Below are positions 58,803-64,000 of a stretch of 64,000 nt of DNA, piece after piece (positions within the stretch are counted from its first letter, which is position 1; each line of letters begins with the position of its first letter). Both the position numbers and the translations under genes were made by a program. The stretch covers positions 992,001 through 1,056,000 of the forward strand of contig NZ_CP147846.1 in NCBI RefSeq assembly GCF_037327425.1, in the 5' to 3' direction. Source of the DNA: Rhodococcus sovatensis (GTDB taxonomy: Bacteria > Actinomycetota > Actinomycetes > Mycobacteriales > Mycobacteriaceae). The notes beneath the pieces were generated by a model. That model made no database searches and had not been told where the DNA came from. It worked only from the letters and a program-made list of their open reading frames with translations.

Positions 58803-59287
58803 GCGCAGCCGACGCGCTGATGGCCGTCGGTGTGGTCGGTGCGCTGGTACCTCTGGTGACGCTGCGCGCGATGTCGCGACCGATGACGATCGCGCACGGC
58901 TCCATGGCCGCACTGATGACGGTCATGGTCGTGACCCACGTGCCGCAGTGGGTCTACCTGATCGCCGCACTCGGGTTGTTCGGCCAGGCGTTCCACATGG
59001 TGGGGTGCACTGCGGGTCGTCGAACCAGGCGACTGTGCACCATAGACCTCACTGCCATGGGAGCACTGCTGCTGTCGATGCCCAGTTCGGGTATCGCCGG
59101 GGTCCAGTCGGCGGGACACCACCACGCAGCGAGCAGCGCGCAGCTGCCCTGGGGTCCGTCGATAGTGCTCGTATGCTGGCTGCTGGCAACCGTTCTCGCG
59201 GCCATCTCGGACCGCGGCCCAGCGAAAAGGGGAGCGTTGATCGGTTCGGTGCTGATGATCGTCGGGATGACGCCGATGGCAGTCTGA
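58799..59287 (+). CDS. Small membrane protein (DUF5134-like)
   Basis: A 162-residue protein with about five hydrophobic segments and a histidine cluster (SAGHHHAASS). The pattern resembles DUF5134 proteins common in Actinobacteria, function unknown; histidines and HMVGC suggest possible metal handling. The GTG start overlaps the permease stop (GTGA), so it belongs to the amine oxidase transcript. A link to copper supply for the oxidase is conceivable but unsupported beyond position. Confidence 0.65.
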   Translation: MSAADALMAVGVVGALVPLVTLRAMSRPMTIAHGSMAALMTVMVVTHVPQWVYLIAALGLFGQAFHMVGCTAGRRTRRLCTIDLTAMGALLLSMPSSGIAGVQSAGHHHAASSAQLPWGPSIVLVCWLLATVLAAISDRGPAKRGALIGSVLMIVGMTPMAV

Positions 59288-59454
59288 CGGTGCCAGTCCC
59301 AGTCCGACGAAGAACGCCGTCACCTTGTCGAGGTCGGCGACGGTGATGCATTCATCCTTCTGGGTTGCTTGCCGATTCATTGCTGGGATGGAACCGAAGC
59401 CGTGATCTCGACATGCGATAGCAGGAGGATGGCGGAAACGTTGGCAGGGAGCTG

Positions 59455-59835
59455 CTATTGGCGATAAATCTCCACGTGGGCATCGGTGACCACTCCGACA
59501 TTCAACGCGGGCGCACCCCAGTTGGTGCTGCAGTTGCCCGTTGCCTGATCGGTCGGTACGAATGAGCGAGTCGACGAGCTGTAGGGCCCGACCGCATAGA
59601 ACGGGAAGGCGTTGGGGATGCCGTGAAGACCCCAGCAGTCGACAGTGAGGACGTACTCTCTACCGGGCGGTGCATCGGTGTCATGACAGGTTGCCGTTGC
59701 GCTGAAGGCGTCGCGCTGGATGGCGCAGTCCTGAGGGCCAGCAGGGGCTGTACCGGAGCCGATGACCGTCGCGAAGGCCAAACCCGATACGGCAACGGCG
59801 CTAACTCGTGCTGCCGCAATAATTGTGCGTCTCAT
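59455..59835 (-). CDS. Small secreted protein
   Basis: A 126-residue protein from ATG 59835. A signal peptide is clear (MRRTIIAAARVSAVAVSGLA, then FATVIGSGTAPAG), leaving a mature domain of about 95 residues with four cysteines (DCAIQRD, TCHDTD, DCWGLHG, NCSTNWG) suited to two disulfides. Similar small exported proteins are common in mycolic-acid Actinobacteria. Function unknown. The neighbours are unrelated in direction and content. Confidence 0.7.
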   Translation of the reverse strand: MRRTIIAAARVSAVAVSGLAFATVIGSGTAPAGPQDCAIQRDAFSATATCHDTDAPPGREYVLTVDCWGLHGIPNAFPFYAVGPYSSSTRSFVPTDQATGNCSTNWGAPALNVGVVTDAHVEIYRQ

Positions 59836-59918
59836 TGATATCTTTTCGCTGGTAAGCGACGGAACGTTCCGTTTTGTTCTCGGGCGGCACAACGAAGAAT
59901 GCGCGCCCCACAGCGTGC

Positions 59919-60740
59919 CTACTGCGAGTAGCGGGCGTGGAGCGTACCGAGCAGCGTCAGTCTTTCAAGGGCGGAGCTTCCAGGGGGCGCGCTGTAGACG
60001 ACGAGTTGTTGACCACGGGAGCCGCGGACGTCGAAAGTGTGATAAATGAGGTTCAGTTCGCCCACGTCCGGGTGAACGAGTTGCTTGCTGTCTTTGCTCT
60101 TCTCGCGAACGTCGGGCCTTCGCCACAAGTCGCTGAACCCGGCGCTCGCGACGAGCAGTGCATCGATGACTTCGTTCAGCCGCGGATAGCCAGCATTCGA
60201 TCCTGTGGCGTGGCGCAGACTTGCGACGACGTTTTCGGCAGATCGGGTCCAGTTGCCGTAGAACGAACTTCCGGCCGGATCGAGGAACGTCATGTAGGCG
60301 AGATTGTCGGCGGCGCTAAACGGCGAGAACAATGCCCGACACAGGTCGTTGACCACGAGTATGTCCAGGGCCGGATTGAGAACGAATGCCGGTGTGTCGT
60401 GGTAGCCGTCGAGCAACTGCCGAAGCGACGGATCGACTACATCGACCGGCAGCCGACGTGTGCTCGGCACGACCCCAGCCAACGTGTAGAGGTGATCCCG
60501 GGCATGTTCGTCCAACTGCAGGGCATCGCAGAGCGCGTCGAGTATTTGCGGAGAAGGGCGGTTCTCTCGTCCTTGCTCGAGTCTGGCGTAGTAGTCGGAG
60601 TTCATCCCGGCCAGGACCGCGACTTCTTCGCGGCGCAACCCGGCGACGCGTCGCGGACCAAACGTTGTCAGGCCCGCGTCTTCGGGTTGCACTCTTGAAC
60701 GCGCTGTTCGGAGGTACTCACCGAGTGCAGAACCGGTCAT
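59919..60740 (-). CDS. XRE-family regulator with MmyB-like ligand domain
   Basis: A 273-residue protein: helix-turn-helix at residues about 5-70 (LGEYLRTARSRVQP, RRVAGLRREEVAVLAGMNSDYYARLEQGRENRPS) and a MmyB-type PAS-like C-terminal domain (RQLLDGYHDTPAFVLNPALDILVVNDLCRALFSPF; LVHPDVGELNLIYHTFDV) that binds fatty-acid-like ligands in some members. Divergent from an SDR gene 126 bp away, a very common pairing in Actinobacteria, so it probably controls that gene. Confidence 0.9.
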   Translation of the reverse strand: MTGSALGEYLRTARSRVQPEDAGLTTFGPRRVAGLRREEVAVLAGMNSDYYARLEQGRENRPSPQILDALCDALQLDEHARDHLYTLAGVVPSTRRLPVDVVDPSLRQLLDGYHDTPAFVLNPALDILVVNDLCRALFSPFSAADNLAYMTFLDPAGSSFYGNWTRSAENVVASLRHATGSNAGYPRLNEVIDALLVASAGFSDLWRRPDVREKSKDSKQLVHPDVGELNLIYHTFDVRGSRGQQLVVYSAPPGSSALERLTLLGTLHARYSQ

Positions 60741-60866
60741 CGCTCCAATGTATGTGTAGGACGCCTCGCGTGCCTGGGTGCGTCATACCCAGACTCGAAC
60801 TGTCCTGGTTCCTCTGCAGAAATACCGGCACTGTCGGTGAAGACAACGAAACTGCAGGGAGACGAG

Positions 60867-61604
60867 CACATGAATCAAGTACGCAAGACGGTTCTCATCA
60901 CCGGAGCGAGCAGCGGCATCGGAGAAGCGACTGCGTCGCGTCTTGCAGCAGACGGGCATCGCGTCTACCTCGGTGCACGGCGCACCGATCGGCTGGCATT
61001 ATTGGCCGAGAAAATTACTGCCGACGGAGGAACCGCTAAGTTCCGGTCACTTGATGTCACCGACGCCGTGGACACAGCAGCCTTCGTGGAGGCAGCGCGG
61101 GACCGCTTCGGCAGCGTCGACGCCATCGTCAACAACGCAGGCGTCATGCCGCTGTCCCCGCTTGCGGCGTTGAAGACAGACGAATGGGATCGGATGATCG
61201 ATGTAAACATTCGCGGAGTCCTCCACGGTATTGCTGCGGCATTGCCAGTCATGCAGGAACAGGGCAGTGGGCACATCGTCAATATTGCGTCCGTCGGCGC
61301 CTACGAGGTATCCGCGACGAGCGCGGTGTACAGCGCAACCAAGTTCGCCGTTCGCGCAATCACGGAAGGGCTGCGGATCGAGACCGACGGAACCATCCGA
61401 ATCACTCTGGTCTCACCTGGAGTGACGGAATCCGAACTGGCGGAATCGATCTCCGACCACGAGGCGCGGGAGGCGATGCGCACCTACCGTGCAGTCGCGT
61501 TGCCTGCATCGGCAATCGCTGGCGCCGTCGCCTACGCCATCTCACAACCTGCTGACGTGGACGTCAATTCGATCATCGTGCGTCCGACGGCAAGCATGCA
61601 GTAA
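60867..61604 (+). CDS. Short-chain dehydrogenase/reductase
   Basis: A 245-residue classical SDR: cofactor motif TGASSGIGEATA at residues about 10-21, NNAGVMPLSPL, the catalytic Ser in VNIASVGAYE and YSATKFAVR. It resembles YdfG/clavulanate-dehydrogenase-like SDRs with a C-terminal DVDVNSIIVRPTAS ending. It is divergent from the XRE/MmyB regulator. The substrate is unknown. The ATG at 60867 follows GGGAGACG. Confidence 0.88.
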   Translation, partial: HMNQVRKTVLITGASSGIGEATASRLAADGHRVYLGARRTDRLALLAEKITADGGTAKFRSLDVTDAVDTAAFVEAARDRFGSVDAIVNNAGVMPLSPLAALKTDEWDRMIDVNIRGVLHGIAAALPVMQEQGSGHIVNIASVGAYEVSATSAVYSATKFAVRAITEGLRIETDGTIRITLVSPGVTESELAESISDHEAREAMRTYRAVALPASAIAGAVAYAISQPADVDVNSIIVRPTASMQ

Positions 61605-61659
61605 TCAGCGGCGGGGAAGCAGAGGCGGGCTGCGGGCCGGCACTCGGTACGGTGCAGAT

Positions 61660-61830
61660 ATGGATGGTTTCGAAATCGGCGACGGTGTCACGACGGTGAG
61701 CGGGCCCATGAATGGTGTCTATGGAACCGTGGTCTGGTTCTACGAGGAGAAGGGACAGATGCTGGTTCGCTTCGGCGCGACGCAGCAGATGTACTTCGCG
61801 GCGGACGAGTTGAAGCGTTGGGGGGAGTAG
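61660..61830 (+). CDS. Small protein with SH3/KOW-like fold pattern
   Basis: A 56-residue protein reading GDGVTTVSGPMNGVYGTVVWF near its start and GQMLVRFGATQQMYFAADELKRW at its end. The alternation of short strands with conserved-looking glycines suggests a small barrel (KOW or SH3-like). No signal peptide or membrane segment. It sits alone between the SDR and the LLM oxidoreductase. Function unknown. Confidence 0.6.
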   Translation: MDGFEIGDGVTTVSGPMNGVYGTVVWFYEEKGQMLVRFGATQQMYFAADELKRWGE

Positions 61831-61915
61831 CTGCAGCCTGTTCGCCTCCCTTCGGAATAATTGAATCTTCACTGATGCTGATGGAGTCGTCCATCCCGAA
61901 TCGAGAGGTCCCATC

Positions 61916-62944
61916 ATGCATCTGGGCGTAGACAGCTTTGTCTCTTCTGTGACCGATCCGACCGATGGTCGGGTGATTGCTCCCGAGGAGCGAATGAGTC
62001 ATCTGTTGGAGGAGATAGCCCTCGCTGACCAGGTCGGACTCTATTCGTTCGGCATCGGTGAGCATCATCGCAGCGAGTACTACGACTCGGCCCCATCGAT
62101 CATTTTGGCTGCCGCGGCCGCGCGAACGGAGAACATCCGGCTCGGTAGCGCAGTCAAGGTGCTCAGCGCAGACGACCCGGTTCGAGTCTTCCAGGAGTTC
62201 GCTACTCTCGATTTGATCTCCAAGGGCCGGATCGACCTAGTGGTGGGTCGCGGCTCCTTCACCGAGTCGTTCCCCCTGTTCGGTCTGGACTTGGCCGATT
62301 ACGACTCACTCTTCGCCGAGAAGTTGGACCTCCTGCTGCAGATCCGCGACAACGTCGAGGTCACCTGGTCCGGCCGGCACCGCCCGGCACTGAATCGACA
62401 GGGCATTTATCCCCGACCGATGCAGGATCAATTGCCGATCTGGGTCGGCGTCGGTGGAACGCCCGAGTCCTTCGCCCGTGCAGGGCTACTGGGGCTTCCT
62501 CTGATGATTGCCATCATCGGTGGGGAACCACGTCAATTCGCCCCGCTCGTCGATCTGTACCGGCGCGCCGGAGCGCAAGCGGGCCACCCGCCGGAGCAGC
62601 TGAAAGTGGGGCTGCACGTGTTCGGATTCGTCGCCGAGACCACGGAGGCCGCAGCGGACACCATCTACCCCGGCTGGAACGAGATGTTCACCAAGATCTC
62701 TCGCGAGCGCGGGTTCGCTCGGCGCAGCCGACACCAGTTCGACGCCACCTCCGGTCCCGACGGCGCATTCTTCATGGGGGATCCGCAGACGGTGGCCGAC
62801 AAGATCGTGCGAGTCAGCGAGCAACTGGGCGGTGTGGACAGACTGTCGTTGCAGATGACGAATCCTCGATTGGCTCACGGCGACCTGCTTCGCGGCATCG
62901 AACTGCTCGGCACCGAGGTCGCGCCGATCGTGGCACAGGTCTAG
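61916..62944 (+). CDS. LLM-class flavin-dependent oxidoreductase
   Basis: A 342-residue bacterial-luciferase-like TIM barrel: LADQVGLYSFGIGEHHRSEYYDSAP near residue 37, TENIRLGSAVKVLSADDPVRVFQEFATLDLISKGRIDLVVGRGS (FMN-binding region) and LPIWVGVGGTPESFARAG. Proteins like this use FMNH2 or F420; the substrate is unknown. It starts at ATG 61916 and is monocistronic as far as can be seen, convergent with the permease that follows. Confidence 0.88.
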   Translation: MHLGVDSFVSSVTDPTDGRVIAPEERMSHLLEEIALADQVGLYSFGIGEHHRSEYYDSAPSIILAAAAARTENIRLGSAVKVLSADDPVRVFQEFATLDLISKGRIDLVVGRGSFTESFPLFGLDLADYDSLFAEKLDLLLQIRDNVEVTWSGRHRPALNRQGIYPRPMQDQLPIWVGVGGTPESFARAGLLGLPLMIAIIGGEPRQFAPLVDLYRRAGAQAGHPPEQLKVGLHVFGFVAETTEAAADTIYPGWNEMFTKISRERGFARRSRHQFDATSGPDGAFFMGDPQTVADKIVRVSEQLGGVDRLSLQMTNPRLAHGDLLRGIELLGTEVAPIVAQV

Positions 62945-62957
62945 TTCTCCAGTTTGG

Positions 62958-64000
62958 TCATTTCGTGGGATCGGTGAACAGATCCGAGTCGTCGGATGTG
63001 TTGTCGAGTGCGTGGCGATCGAACCGGAGCATGTACAAGAAGTAGGCGAGACCAGGGATGAGCAATCCGACAACGATGGTGATGGTCGCCCAGGTCGTGG
63101 AAGCGGTGAGCACCACGGCGAGCGCTACTGTCACCCACACCAATGCGGCGATCGCCACTGGCAATTCGAATCGACCGAGGTCGAAGCCACTTTTTCCTTT
63201 CCCGAACTTCCGACGTACTCCGAGGTAGAGCACGATCGTCATGAGGTAGAGGCCGATGTTGAAGATTGCACCGGTTGCGATGAGCTGCAATAGCGCAGCA
63301 CCTGGCATCACGAGCATCAAGATCACGCCGACGGCCAACACCAAAAGCGTGGCGGGAATGGGTGTCTTGGTGCGGGAATTGACCCTGCGCATCACTTGGT
63401 GGCCTGGAAACCGACCGTCGCGCGACATCGCGAAGATGTAGCGGGCCGTCGATGCCATGGTGACCAGCGCCGCTCCGAAAAACGCGACGGCAATGGCGGC
63501 AAGGAGCGGTCTTTCCAGCCCGTTTCCGAACTGTTGATGCATGATCTCGGCCACCGACGATTCGCTCGCCGACGCCGATGGCAAATCCTTGATTGCCACC
63601 GTCAGCACGACGATGAACAAAAACCCCAGCAGGCCGGCCGCTGCGACCGAGCCGATGATGGCGCGAGGCACACTACGGAAAGGGTTCTCGGCCTCTTCCG
63701 ACATGTTGGCGGCTGTTTCGAACCCGACCAGGGTGGTCAGGCCCATGAGCGACGCTGCCATCAATCCACCGCCGATGGCGAAATAATCGGCGTTGCTCTC
63801 CGCGACACCCCGGGAGAACAGATTGTCCGTTGTTCCCTCACCCATCACGATGACCACAACCGCGAACGCGAGACCAAGGACGAGGAGGATGCCGATCTCG
63901 ACGCCCACCGACAGCGAGTTGACCCAACCGACGATGCGCGTTGCCGCGATCGCCAGCATGGTCTGTACAACCAGCAGCGCCACAGTGATCAAGCGTGCGG
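62958..64000 (-). CDS. APC-family permease, 5' end outside the window
   Basis: The C-terminal 345 or more residues of an amino acid/polyamine permease. Visible features are SLMGLTTLVGFETAANMSEEAENPFRSVPRAIIGS (TM6 region), VTMASTARYIFAMSRDGRFPG and three further hydrophobic segments, then a short cytoplasmic tail. The frame is still open at the window edge, so the start lies beyond 64000. It belongs to a different APC subgroup from the two permeases above (bacterial GABA/choline-permease-like, AAT/ACT type). Confidence 0.85.
   Translation of the reverse strand, partial: ARLITVALLVVQTMLAIAATRIVGWVNSLSVGVEIGILLVLGLAFAVVVIVMGEGTTDNLFSRGVAESNADYFAIGGGLMAASLMGLTTLVGFETAANMSEEAENPFRSVPRAIIGSVAAAGLLGFLFIVVLTVAIKDLPSASASESSVAEIMHQQFGNGLERPLLAAIAVAFFGAALVTMASTARYIFAMSRDGRFPGHQVMRRVNSRTKTPIPATLLVLAVGVILMLVMPGAALLQLIATGAIFNIGLYLMTIVLYLGVRRKFGKGKSGFDLGRFELPVAIAALVWVTVALAVVLTASTTWATITIVVGLLIPGLAYFLYMLRFDRHALDNTSDDSDLFTDPTK

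Noticed and set aside
1..64000. CRISPR arrays
   Set aside because: No series of short repeats with unique spacers was seen. The recurrent CATCACTT motif is too widely and irregularly spaced.

Overview
High-GC actinobacterial DNA, most consistent with Rhodococcus or a close Nocardiaceae/Mycobacteriales relative. Support for this includes a VanA/VanB/PadR vanillate cluster, a CouRNOML-type hydroxycinnamate cluster in the rhodococcal arrangement, an actinobacterial homoprotocatechuate cluster, a copper amine oxidase very close in layout to the Arthrobacter enzyme, GTG starts and many 4-bp ATGA/GTGA gene overlaps. The genus assignment is inference.

The window has two very different parts. Bases 1-18138 are an insertion-sequence-rich genomic island. 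It holds an IS21-family element (55-5881, 5-bp duplication GTCGA) that has itself been hit by an IS1380-family element (4107-5815, duplication TTTAG) and contains an IS110-family transposase. It also holds an IS3 element (8361-9694, duplication TCC), a second IS21 element (10531-12959, duplication ACCA), a complete IS1380 element (13043-14723, duplication CTAG) and a truncated inverted relative of it. The cargo is small: a TIR-like protein (7236-7727) translationally coupled to a histidine-triad/transmembrane fusion (7724-10008, broken by the IS3) and a third unknown ORF (broken by the second IS21), then a membrane protein, a Fic toxin with its antitoxin, and gene relics. Two copies of about 35 bp of a tRNA 3' end (6094-6128 and 18104-18138), each preceded by about 300 bp of the same sequence and followed by a terminator, delimit a 12.0-kb unit. 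The second copy is the apparent junction with ordinary chromosome.

From 18.5 kb on the genes are orderly and mostly aromatic-catabolic. Block 1 (18.5-26.9 kb): esterase, PucR-type regulator, vanillate O-demethylase (vanB, vanA) with divergent PadR repressor, aryl-alcohol and aryl-aldehyde dehydrogenases with a MarR regulator. Block 2 (26.9-30.7 kb): TetR, APC permease and YtcJ-like amidohydrolase of unknown substrate. Block 3 (30.8-35.1 kb): couR divergent from couN-couO-couM-couL for p-coumarate/ferulate-type acids, which would feed vanillate into block 1. Block 4 (35.2-38.9 kb): iron-siderophore ABC importer behind an IdeR-like box. Block 5 (39.2-41.5 kb): PaaX-type regulator, esterase and a small ORF.

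Block 6 (41.5-58.8 kb) is a likely aromatic-amine to central-metabolism route. Amine oxidase plus APC permease (tyramine or phenylethylamine type) supply an aryl-acetaldehyde; aldehyde dehydrogenases oxidise it; a MobA-like flavin hydroxylase probably supplies the ring hydroxyl; and HpaD, HpaE, HpaG (here a FAH-RraA fusion), HpaH and HpaI take homoprotocatechuate to pyruvate and succinic semialdehyde, with succinate-semialdehyde dehydrogenase to finish. No HpaB/HpaC hydroxylase and no HpaF isomerase are present in the window. The transport gene next to the hydroxylase carries an apparent frameshift. Block 7 (58.8-64.0 kb) has a small membrane protein, a secreted protein, an XRE regulator, an SDR, a small conserved-looking protein, a luciferase-like monooxygenase and a permease running off the end.
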